Assembly (NCBI GenBank): GCA_002315315.1
Contig: DCGT01000024.1
Span: 26,709 to 33,922 of the forward strand
Length of the DNA: 7,214 nucleotides
From: Faecalibacterium sp. UBA1771
GTDB taxonomy: Bacteria > Bacillota > Clostridia > Oscillospirales > Ruminococcaceae
Direction of reading: 5' to 3'
The notes under the pieces are model-generated. The model was given only the letters and a program-made list of their open reading frames with translations, searched no databases and was not told the DNA's origin. A program made the position numbers and the translations under genes. Shown here piece after piece: positions 1 through 5,866 of the stretch. Each line of letters opens with the position of its first letter. Positions within the stretch are counted from its first letter, which is position 1.

Positions 1-1769
1 GAAACGGTTTCGGGGTTGTTGTTGACGATTACCACGTCATAGCCGAGCTGCTTTAACGACCACGCACAGTGTACCGACGAGTAGTCGAACTCGATTCCCT
101 GACCTATGCGGATAGGTCCCGAGCCGAGCACCAGCACAACCGGCTTGCCGCTTCGTCTGAACTCCCTCGCCTCGCAGTAATCATCATACGATGCGTAGAA
201 ATACGGTGTGACCGCGCCGTACTCCGCGGCGCAGGTGTCGACCATCTTGTAAACCGAATGACGGTGCTCCGGCAGCTCCGCACCGCTCAGACGCTTCAGT
301 GCCGCGTCGGTGTAGCCGAGCCGTTTGCCGGCAAGATAGCTCTCTTTGTCGAGTCCGTCCTTTATCGAGGCCTCGTAATCGGCTAAATTTTTGATGCAAT
401 TCAGGAAATATTTGTCAATACGGGTAATTCTGTTTATCTCGTCAATCGAGACACCGCTCTTCATCGCCTCGAAAACCGTGAAAAGACGGTGGTCGTCGCA
501 GTCGGCAAGGCGTTTTGTGACCGGCTCGTCGGTCAGCGGCGCGGCGTTGAGCGTGTCGAGCGAAATTTCCGCTCCGCGCACCGCCTTCATCAGCGCCTCC
601 TCAAAGCTCTGACCGATTGCCATAACCTCGCCCGTCGCCTTCATCTGCGTGCCGAGTCTGCGCGACGCTCCCGCAAATTTATCGAACGGCCATTTGGGGA
701 ATTTTACCACAAGATAGTCGATTGCCGGCTCAAAGCAGGCACAGGTAACGCCGGTAATATCGTTTTTGATTTCGTCGAGCGTGTAGCCGAGCGCAACCTT
801 GGTGGTGATTTTGGCAATGGGATAGCCCGTCGCCTTGGACGCGAGTGCCGAGGAGCGCGAAACGCGCGGATTTACCTCGATGACGGCATATTCCGACGTT
901 TCGGGATTGAGCGCAAACTGACAGTTACAGCCGCCGACGATATTCAGCGCCGTGACGATATCAAGCGAGGCGCGGCGGAGCATCTGATACTCCTCATTTG
1001 TCAGCGTAAGGGCGGGCGCAACAACGATGCTGTCGCCGGTATGCACACCGACGGGGTCGACGTTCTCCATACTGCACACGGCAATAACGTTTCCCTTACC
1101 GTCGCGCATTGTTTCAAATTCTATTTCCTTCCAGCCATAGATATATCTCTCGACCAAAACCTGAGTAATGGGCGAAGCGTCAAGACCTATACGGGCGACC
1201 GAGCGAAGCTGCTCTGCATCGTAGGCGACGCCGCCGCCCCCTCCGCCGAGCGTAAAGGCGGGACGGATGATGACGGGGTAACCGATGCGGTTTGCAACCG
1301 CTATTGCGCCGTCGACCGTTTCGGCGGTGTCGGATGGCACGGTCGGCTGACCGATTTCGTCCATAGCGTCCTTGAAAAGCTGTCTGTCCTCCGCCTTGTC
1401 GATTGCCTCGACGTTGGTTCCTATCAGACGCACACCGTGCGCGTGCAAAAAGCCCTCCTTGTCAAGCTGCATCGAGAGTGTCAGACCCGTCTGACCTCCG
1501 AGACCCGCAAGCAGACTGTCGGGGCGTTCCTTTTCGATTATTCTCTTGAGCGTCTCCGCCGTCAGCGGTTCAAGATATATTTCGTCTGCAAGCGCTTTGT
1601 CGGTCATAATGGTGGCGGGATTGGAGTTAACCAGCACCACCTCGATGCCCTCGCGCCGCAGAACGGTGCACGCCTGCGCGCCGGCATAGTCAAACTCGGC
1701 GGCCTGACCGATTACGATAGGTCCCGAGCCGATTACCATTACCTTTTTTATTGTCTTATCTATCGGCAT
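1..1769 (-). CDS. carB: Carbamoyl-phosphate synthetase large subunit, N-terminal 589 residues (cut by the window edge)
   Basis: Makes carbamoyl phosphate from bicarbonate, ammonia and two ATP in the cytoplasm; ammonia normally arrives by tunnel from CarA. The frame is open without a stop from the ATG at 1769 to base 1, giving 589 codons of a family about 1,070 long. Seen in order: the pre-ATP-grasp motif GSGPIVIGQAAEFDYAGAQA (residues 14-33), a glycine-rich ATP loop RPAFTLGGGGGG (169-180), GWKEIEFE (212-219), metal and catalytic residues Q284, E298, N300 and R302 in QFALNP and VIEVNPRVSRSSALASKATG (one off E. coli numbering), the oligomerisation domain (about 400-540), and the start of the second half, GSGPIRIGQGIEFDYSS (549-565). 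The carboxyphosphate half therefore looks fully active; the carbamate-phosphorylating half lies mostly outside. The start is fixed by a GGAGG nine bases upstream and by alignment with E. coli CarB. It overlaps carA by 14 nt, so translation is probably coupled. Identity is certain; only the 3' end is unknown. Confidence 0.97.
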   Translation of the reverse strand, partial: MPIDKTIKKVMVIGSGPIVIGQAAEFDYAGAQACTVLRREGIEVVLVNSNPATIMTDKALADEIYLEPLTAETLKRIIEKERPDSLLAGLGGQTGLTLSMQLDKEGFLHAHGVRLIGTNVEAIDKAEDRQLFKDAMDEIGQPTVPSDTAETVDGAIAVANRIGYPVIIRPAFTLGGGGGGVAYDAEQLRSVARIGLDASPITQVLVERYIYGWKEIEFETMRDGKGNVIAVCSMENVDPVGVHTGDSIVVAPALTLTNEEYQMLRRASLDIVTALNIVGGCNCQFALNPETSEYAVIEVNPRVSRSSALASKATGYPIAKITTKVALGYTLDEIKNDITGVTCACFEPAIDYLVVKFPKWPFDKFAGASRRLGTQMKATGEVMAIGQSFEEALMKAVRGAEISLDTLNAAPLTDEPVTKRLADCDDHRLFTVFEAMKSGVSIDEINRITRIDKYFLNCIKNLADYEASIKDGLDKESYLAGKRLGYTDAALKRLSGAELPEHRHSVYKMVDTCAAEYGAVTPYFYASYDDYCEAREFRRSGKPVVLVLGSGPIRIGQGIEFDYSSVHCAWSLKQLGYDVVIVNNNPETV

Positions 1770-2823
1770 TGCGGAAATCCTCCATTAATCCGACAAAGCG
1801 GTCGTACACAAACGCCGTGCCGGAAGCATCGCGCCCCTGCGGATTGAACTGTACCGAAACGGCGCTCTTGGCCGGGTAGTCGATACCCTCGACCGTGCCG
1901 TCGTTGACGTTGACCATAACGACCCTGCCGCTCGCAAGACCGTCGGGCAAAACGGTGTAGCCGTGGTTTTGCTCGGTGATATAGGTGCGCGAGCCGTCGG
2001 CAAGCTTGACCGGCTGGTTGGAGCCGCGGTGACCGTATTTGAGCTTCTCGGTTTTCGCGCCGTCGGCGACGGCAAGCAGCTGATGACCGAGACCTATGCC
2101 CAAAACGGGGATTTTGCCGAGCAGCTGTCCGGCGCAGTCAATCAGCGAAACGAGGTCGGCGGGGTTGCCCGCACCGCCCGACAGCACCGCACCGTCAAAT
2201 CCTCCGCCCGTAATGCGTCCGGCGGGGGTATCGGCGGGCAGAACGGTCACTCCGCAGCCGAGCGCGGTCAGCTCCTTGATGCAGGCATTCGCCGCGCCGC
2301 AGTCGATGACCGCAACATTATAGTCCGCATTCTCCGCTCCGAGTCTCCGTTCGGTAACGCTCGGCAGCTCACAGGGAACGCGGTAATTTTTGATTTTGTC
2401 GAAATTCTCGGGAATGCTGTCGCAGATTGAGGCGTTCATCACACCCTTTTCGCGGATAATCGAGGTCAGACGGCGGGTGTCGATGCCGACAACGGCGGGT
2501 ATTCCGTGAGACTTGAGATAGTCGGACAGCGCGCCCTCGGCAAGGCGGTTGGACGGCGCATCACACAGTGAGCGGGCTATATATCCGGCAAGCACCGGCT
2601 CGCCCTCCGCTTCGGACGGTACAAAGCCGTAACAGCCGACAAGCGGGAAGGTCTGTACGACGAGCTGACCCCTGAAGCAGCCGTCGGTCAGCACCGACGC
2701 AAAGCCGCTCTCGGTGGTGGTAAAGACTATCTCACCGAGTGTTTCGGCGTCCGCACCTGCCGAGACGCCCTCAAAGACCGTCCCGTCCTCTAAAATCAGA
2801 TATTTTTTGTTCATTTTGTTCAT
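1756..2823 (-). CDS. carA: Carbamoyl-phosphate synthetase small subunit with a lost glutaminase triad
   Basis: Cytoplasmic partner of CarB; in the family it hydrolyses glutamine and feeds ammonia to CarB. The 355 residues match the usual length (350-380). The N-terminal CarA-specific domain (about 8-150) shows YLILEDGTVFEG and GIDTRRLTSIIREKG. The C-terminal class I amidotransferase domain (about 168-350) keeps GHQLLA, LKYGHRGSNQPVK and QNHGY (285-289). The catalytic residues are gone: GICLGHQ reads GIGLGHQ (Gly244, codon GGT at 2092-2094), and HPE reads NPQ (Asn327, codon at 1843-1845; Gln329, codon at 1837-1839). NGPGDP reads GGAGNP (216-221) and LTDPSY reads LTDGCF (45-50). Glutaminase activity is therefore not expected; a structural or ammonia-channel role with CarB is inferred. 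The intact frame and tight coupling to carB argue against a pseudogene. The ATG at 2823 has only a weak purine stretch upstream; the ATG at 2814 (residue 4) is an alternative start. Confidence 0.95.
   Translation of the reverse strand: MNKMNKKYLILEDGTVFEGVSAGADAETLGEIVFTTTESGFASVLTDGCFRGQLVVQTFPLVGCYGFVPSEAEGEPVLAGYIARSLCDAPSNRLAEGALSDYLKSHGIPAVVGIDTRRLTSIIREKGVMNASICDSIPENFDKIKNYRVPCELPSVTERRLGAENADYNVAVIDCGAANACIKELTALGCGVTVLPADTPAGRITGGGFDGAVLSGGAGNPADLVSLIDCAGQLLGKIPVLGIGLGHQLLAVADGAKTEKLKYGHRGSNQPVKLADGSRTYITEQNHGYTVLPDGLASGRVVMVNVNDGTVEGIDYPAKSAVSVQFNPQGRDASGTAFVYDRFVGLMEDFRNADR
1779..1783 (-). promoter_or_regulatory. Ribosome binding site of carB, inside the end of carA
   Basis: GGAGG on the minus strand, nine bases before the carB ATG and within the last codons of carA. 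It decides the carB start and implies that carB is translated by coupling to carA, keeping the two subunits in step. Confidence 0.8.
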
Positions 2824-2902
2824 ACTTCGTTGCTCTGTTTTATTTATTACGCAAATTTTTAAACGGTGAAATACGTTTGTGAAGTGGCAAGCCGCAGCAC
2901 GG

Positions 2903-2930
2903 ATTATAATTATACACCCTTCGGCGGCAA
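2903..2930 (-). promoter_or_regulatory. Candidate sigma-A promoter of carAB
   Basis: In the 117-bp gap between argF and carA, the minus strand carries TTGCCG (2925-2930), a 16-bp spacer and a perfect TATAAT (2903-2908). Transcription would start near 2896, giving a leader of about 74 nt. A second TATAAT (2909-2914) abuts the first, and the two overlap a perfect 10-bp palindrome, TATAATTATA (2905-2914), which could bind a repressor. The -35 matches four of six consensus positions. No convincing terminator for argF is visible here, so read-through from argF is also possible. Confidence 0.55.
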
Positions 2931-2940
2931 GCCGTTACCG

Positions 2941-3933
2941 CTAATCCTTCATCAATGTCGCGAGCATAACCGCCTTGATTGTGTGCATACGGTTTTCCGC
3001 CTCGTCAAAGACGACCGAAGCGGGACTCTCGAACACCTCATCGGTGACCTCCATAGCATCGCGGTTGAATTTGGCGCACATTTCCGCGCCGATTTCGGTA
3101 TCACGGTTGTGGTACGACGGCAGACAATGCATAAATATCGCATGCTCGCCCGCCGTTTTCATCAGCTCGGCGTTGACCTGATACGGCGCAAGCGCCTCAA
3201 TGCGCTGCTGCCATACATCGGCGCTCTCGCCCATCGAGACCCAAATGTCGGTATAGATGACCTGCGCGCCGGCAACGTCGGCGGTATCGCTTGTCAGCGT
3301 TATGCTTCCGCCCGTTTCGGCGGCGATTTCGCGGCACTGCTCCACCAGCTCGGGCGCGGGGAAATATCCCTGCGGAGCGCATATCGTGAGGTCAAGACCT
3401 AACTTGGCACAGCCGACGGTCAGCGAGTTGCCCATATTGAACCGCGCATCGCCCATATACACGAATTTAATTCCCTTAAGATAGCCGAAATGCTCACGGA
3501 CGGTCAGCATATCGGCAAGAATCTGCGTGGGGTGGAACTCATCGGTCAGACCGTTCCATACCGGCACCGATGAATAATCGGCGAGCGTCTGAACTATGCT
3601 CTGTCCGAAGCCGCGGTACTCGATGCCGTCATAGATGCGGCTCAGTACGCGGGCGGTGTCGGCAATCGTCTCCTTTTTGCCTATCTGACTGCCGCTCGGG
3701 TCAAGATAGGTCACACCCATACCGAGGTCGCGCGCGGCAACCTCAAAGCTGCAACGGGTGCGGGTGCTGGTTTTCTCGAAAATCAGCGCAATATTCTTGC
3801 CCGACAGCAGGCTGTGCGGTATTCCCGCTTTTTTGCGCACCTTTAAATCGGCGGCAAGGTCGACAAGACCGACTATCTGCTCGGGTGTAAGGTCGAGTAG
3901 CTTCAAAAAATCTTTTCCGTATAATCCGTTCAT
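2941..3933 (-). CDS. argF: Ornithine carbamoyltransferase
   Basis: Condenses carbamoyl phosphate with ornithine to give citrulline and phosphate in the cytoplasm, normally as a homotrimer. The 330 residues are the usual length. The carbamoyl-phosphate domain shows FEKTSTRTRCSFE (52-64, STRTR at 56-60), YLDPSGSQIGKKE (76-88) and HPTQ (134-137). The ornithine domain shows DIWVSMGE (229-236, with the Asp and SMG loop) and MHCLPSYH (268-275, active-site Cys270), and the C-terminus ends with ENRMHTIKAVMLATL. HCLP and SMG separate it from aspartate carbamoyltransferase. The frame is open upstream to 4029, but the ATG at 3933 is chosen because GGGAG (3939-3943) lies five bases before it and the protein then starts like E. 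coli ArgI. A catabolic ArcB role cannot be excluded by sequence alone, but neighbours argH and carAB and the lack of arcA or arcC favour biosynthesis. It would consume the product of the CarAB pair downstream. Confidence 0.96.
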   Translation of the reverse strand: MNGLYGKDFLKLLDLTPEQIVGLVDLAADLKVRKKAGIPHSLLSGKNIALIFEKTSTRTRCSFEVAARDLGMGVTYLDPSGSQIGKKETIADTARVLSRIYDGIEYRGFGQSIVQTLADYSSVPVWNGLTDEFHPTQILADMLTVREHFGYLKGIKFVYMGDARFNMGNSLTVGCAKLGLDLTICAPQGYFPAPELVEQCREIAAETGGSITLTSDTADVAGAQVIYTDIWVSMGESADVWQQRIEALAPYQVNAELMKTAGEHAIFMHCLPSYHNRDTEIGAEMCAKFNRDAMEVTDEVFESPASVVFDEAENRMHTIKAVMLATLMKD

Positions 3934-3949
3934 AATTTCTCCCGTATAA

Positions 3950-3978
3950 ATTATAACGCGGGCGATGACCGCCCGCAA
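3950..3978 (-). promoter_or_regulatory. Weak promoter candidate with inverted repeat upstream of argF
   Basis: The minus strand reads TTGCGG (3973-3978), 17 bases, then a perfect TATAAT (3950-3955). A perfect 7-bp inverted repeat with a 5-base loop (3958-3976, arms GCGGGCG and CGCCCGC) overlaps the -35 and fills most of the spacer, so it may be an operator or an RNA hairpin. Against it as the argF promoter: the predicted transcript would begin near 3943, at the ribosome binding site, leaving only about 10 nt of leader. It may instead act as a hairpin on read-through RNA from the transporter genes. Confidence 0.3.
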
Positions 3979-4034
3979 TGCTGTTTCCCGATTTCGGGAG
4001 CGATTGACCAACCGCCCCCGACAATACACCGCTC

Positions 4035-4060
4035 AAAAAATATGCGGCGCAATATTTTTT
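4035..4060. repeat. A+T inverted repeat with perfect 9-bp arms
   Basis: Arms AAAAAATAT (4035-4043) and ATATTTTTT (4052-4060) flank the GC-rich 8-base centre GCGGCGCA. The A-run on one side and T-run on the other resemble a bidirectional terminator, but a stem made only of A-T pairs would be weak in RNA. A protein-binding dyad is equally possible. Confidence 0.45.
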
Positions 4061-4072
4061 CGCTTGGAGAAA

Positions 4073-4110
4073 CGGACGTTTGTCGGCTTCAAGCCGAAAT
4101 ATCCCGTCCG
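4073..4110 (-). terminator. Nested hairpin after the transporter ATPase, possible weak terminator
   Basis: Outer arms CGGACG (minus-strand left arm, 4105-4110) and CGTCCG (4073-4078) enclose an inner perfect 6-bp stem, TCGGCT and AGCCGA (4083-4097), with a 3-base loop. It begins about 25 bases after the ATPase stop codon. On the minus strand it is followed by TTTCTCC, a poor U-tract, so termination would be partial. It may also protect the 3' end of the transporter mRNA. Confidence 0.4.
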
Positions 4111-4135
4111 CGCGTTGCTTACCCGTCGTGCCGAA

Positions 4136-5062
4136 TTACAGCACCTTTGACAAAAAGCTCTTTAAACGCTCGCTCTGCGGGTTGTCGAAAATCTCATCGG
4201 GACTGCCCTGCTCGGCAATTACGCCGTCGTCGAGAAACAGCACCCTTTTGGAGACCTCGCGTGCAAAGCCCATTTCGTGGGTCACGACAATCATCGTCAT
4301 ACCGTCGTCGGCAAGCTCCTTCATAACGTCGAGCACCTCGCCGACCATTTCGGGGTCAAGCGCGCTCGTCGGCTCGTCGAACAGCATAACGTCGGGCTGC
4401 ATACAAAGCGCGCGCACAATGGCAACTCTCTGCTTCTGTCCGCCCGAAAGCTGTGCGGGGAAGGCGTCGGCACGGTCACCGAGACCGACACGGGCAAGCA
4501 GCTCCAAGGCAGACGCCTTTGCCTGCTCGGCGGGAATGTGCTTCAGCATTATCGGCGCACAGGTCAGATTGTCGAGCAGATTCATGTGCGGGAACAGGTT
4601 GAACTGCTGAAAGACCATTCCCATTTTCTGCCGTGCGATATTGATATCGAGAAAATTCTCGGAATAAACTCTGTTAATAAGCTTGCGGTAGGACTTACCC
4701 TCGGCGCCTCCCTTTTCCTTGAGCAGGTCCTCTTTTTTGATTTTCCGAATTGCCTGCTCGTCCGGCATACCGCTGTCGGTCAGCTTTTTATAGGTTTTGC
4801 TCTCGCGGATTATTTCAAAATGAAGATACGGGTCAATCGGCGTGAGCAGACTGCCCTCCATCCACACCTCGCCGAAGGTGGGCTTTTCGAGCAGATTCAT
4901 ACAGCGCAAAAGGGTCGATTTGCCCGAGCCGGACGGTCCGACGACCGAGATGACGTCACCCTTGTCGACCTCGAGCGTTATGCCCTTGAGTACGCACTGA
5001 TTGTCAAAATTTTTCATCAGACCCTTCAGCTCGATGAGAACGGATTTATCAGCGCTTTGCAT
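4136..5062 (-). CDS. Polar amino-acid ABC transporter ATP-binding protein with an internal insertion
   Basis: Cytoplasmic ATPase of a GlnQ/HisP-type importer, powering uptake through the permease encoded just upstream. At 308 residues it is longer than the usual 240-250. Seen: Walker A GPSGSGKST (42-50), Q-loop GMVFQQFNLFPH (148-159), signature LSGGQKQR (205-212), Walker B VMLFDEP (225-231), D-loop SALD (233-236) and H-loop His262 in VVTHEMGFAREV. FNLFPH, EPTSALDPEMVGEVL and THEMGFARE are typical of the amino-acid subfamily. About 60 charged, Lys/Glu-rich residues (about 79-138, bases 4649-4828) sit between Walker A and the Q-loop; all catalytic motifs are intact, so it should be active. The ATG at 5062 has GGAGG ten bases upstream. 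A TTG at 5083 overlaps that site and is not the start. It overlaps the permease by 14 nt. Substrate is not identifiable, so no symbol is given. Confidence 0.93.
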   Translation of the reverse strand: MQSADKSVLIELKGLMKNFDNQCVLKGITLEVDKGDVISVVGPSGSGKSTLLRCMNLLEKPTFGEVWMEGSLLTPIDPYLHFEIIRESKTYKKLTDSGMPDEQAIRKIKKEDLLKEKGGAEGKSYRKLINRVYSENFLDINIARQKMGMVFQQFNLFPHMNLLDNLTCAPIMLKHIPAEQAKASALELLARVGLGDRADAFPAQLSGGQKQRVAIVRALCMQPDVMLFDEPTSALDPEMVGEVLDVMKELADDGMTMIVVTHEMGFAREVSKRVLFLDDGVIAEQGSPDEIFDNPQSERLKSFLSKVL

Positions 5063-5735
5063 TTGCCGACAGCCTCCTTTCAAACTTGCCGAGCAGCCAT
5101 GTCAGCAGCACGACCAAAACAAGATACACGAGCGCCACCAGCAGAAGCGTATTTACAGCGTCGTAGGTATTGTTGCGCACGAGATTTCCCGCGCGTGTCA
5201 GGTCGACAACGGTTACATAGCCCGCCACGCTCGTTTCCTTGAGCAGGGCGATAAGCTCGTTGCCAATAGCGGGCAACACATAGCGCACCGCCTGCGGAAA
5301 AATAATTTTATAGGTTGCCTGCAAACGGGTCATACCGAGGCTTCGTCCCGCCTCCATCTGACCCGCATCGACCGCCTGAATACCGCTTCGTATCAGCTCC
5401 GCCATATATGCTCCTGAGTTTATGCCGAAGGTGAGCACGGCGACGGTCACACCGTCCGAAGCTGTCAGAATAACGTAGAAAAACACCATGAGCAGAACGG
5501 TGACCGGCACACCGCGGATAACGGTAACGTACAGGTCACAGAGCCGCACGAGCGGTCGGAGTGCGCGGCTGTCCTCGCCTATGTATTTGATAAGTGCAAT
5601 AATAACGCCGATAATCACGCCGATGCAGAGCGCACCGAGCGTGATTACGACGGTATTGCGGAAGCCCTCGAGCATCAGGCTGTAATACCCGCTCTCGATA
5701 AAGGTTTCGTATAATTGATTTATCCAATCGTGCAT
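5049..5735 (-). CDS. Polar amino-acid ABC transporter permease (HisM/GlnP family)
   Basis: Inner-membrane channel subunit of the importer, 228 residues, normal for the family. Hydrophobic segments occur near 29-49, 67-90, 96-117 and 195-217; one more around the domain after the coupling loop is likely. The cytoplasmic coupling loop (EAA motif) is clear at about 128-149, beginning EAGRSLGMTRLQ, and docks onto the ATPase Q-loop region. YVTVIRGVPVTVLL (69-82) and FGINSGAYMAELIRSGIQ (103-120) are family hallmarks. A single permease gene implies a homodimeric channel, as in many Gram-positive amino-acid importers. The ATG at 5735 follows an AGGAG by ten bases; an out-of-frame ATG at 5740 leads to a stop within seven codons. 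It lies 131 bp after the binding protein, in the same direction, and overlaps the ATPase by 14 nt, so the three form one operon. Substrate unknown. Confidence 0.94.
   Translation of the reverse strand: MHDWINQLYETFIESGYYSLMLEGFRNTVVITLGALCIGVIIGVIIALIKYIGEDSRALRPLVRLCDLYVTVIRGVPVTVLLMVFFYVILTASDGVTVAVLTFGINSGAYMAELIRSGIQAVDAGQMEAGRSLGMTRLQATYKIIFPQAVRYVLPAIGNELIALLKETSVAGYVTVVDLTRAGNLVRNNTYDAVNTLLLVALVYLVLVVLLTWLLGKFERRLSANAKR
5073..5080 (-). promoter_or_regulatory. Ribosome binding site of the ABC ATPase, inside the permease gene
   Basis: AAAGGAGG on the minus strand, ten bases before the ATPase ATG at 5062 and within the permease's last codons. It rules out the longer TTG-initiated reading at 5083, whose codons would consist of this site itself. 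Confidence 0.75.
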
Positions 5736-5787
5736 AGCATACGCGCTCCTTGTCGTTTTGAAACAAACTGCTTTTCCCGTAAATCCG

Positions 5788-5813
5788 CAGGGGCGGCAAT
5801 AAGCCGCCCGCTG
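5788..5813 (-). promoter_or_regulatory. GC-rich hairpin between binding-protein and permease genes
   Basis: The minus strand holds a perfect 7-bp stem, GGGCGGC and GCCGCCC, around the loop TTATT (5791-5809), extended by CAG and CTG across one bulged base. No U-tract follows, so it is not a standard terminator. In this position, within a transporter operon, such stems commonly stabilise the upstream mRNA so the binding protein is made in excess of the membrane parts; that role is inferred. Confidence 0.5.
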
Positions 5814-5866
5814 TCGGAGGGAATAATTTATTTAACTACCGTTGCCGTAAACCGAACGGCGCTGTG

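Larger units (their letters stand above)
3934..4135. other. 202-bp intergenic region rich in inverted repeats
   Basis: Lies between the ATPase stop and the argF start and holds no credible gene. Four inverted repeats are visible: 3958-3976 (7-bp arms), 3986-3999 (TCCCG and CGGGA around a 4-base loop), 4035-4060 (9-bp A+T arms) and 4073-4110 (nested hairpins). The density suggests transcript termination or processing between the transporter and argF, plus control of argF. Confidence 0.5.

Noticed and set aside
489..1847. Long plus-strand open frame of 452 codons opposite carB
   Set aside because: It lies antisense to carB, whose motifs are continuous; its translation is Arg/His/Gly-rich and matches no family. 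It is a by-product of GC-rich codon use.
2092..2094. Gly244 as a simple sequencing error for Cys (GGT for TGT)
   Set aside because: The His and Glu partners about 250 bases away are also replaced, as are other pocket motifs; one base error cannot explain this.
1756..2823. carA as a decaying pseudogene
   Set aside because: The frame is full length, structural motifs are conserved, and it carries the carB ribosome binding site in a tightly coupled overlap. Loss is confined largely to glutamine chemistry sites.
2824..2940. Intrinsic terminator after argF (CGGC and GCCG arms at 2921-2934)
   Set aside because: The stem is only four base pairs and no U-tract follows on the minus strand.
3934..4029. 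Longer argF start giving 362 residues
   Set aside because: The extra 32 residues are basic and unlike the family, cover the hairpin region, and lack a ribosome binding site, whereas 3933 has GGGAG in place.
5063..5083. Longer ATPase start at a TTG (5083)
   Set aside because: The extra codons are the ribosome binding site of the ATG at 5062, and the family starts close to that ATG.
4277..5242. Plus-strand open frame of 321 codons opposite the ABC ATPase
   Set aside because: It is antisense to intact Walker A, LSGGQ and Walker B coding sequence and crosses the permease boundary; no family is recognisable.
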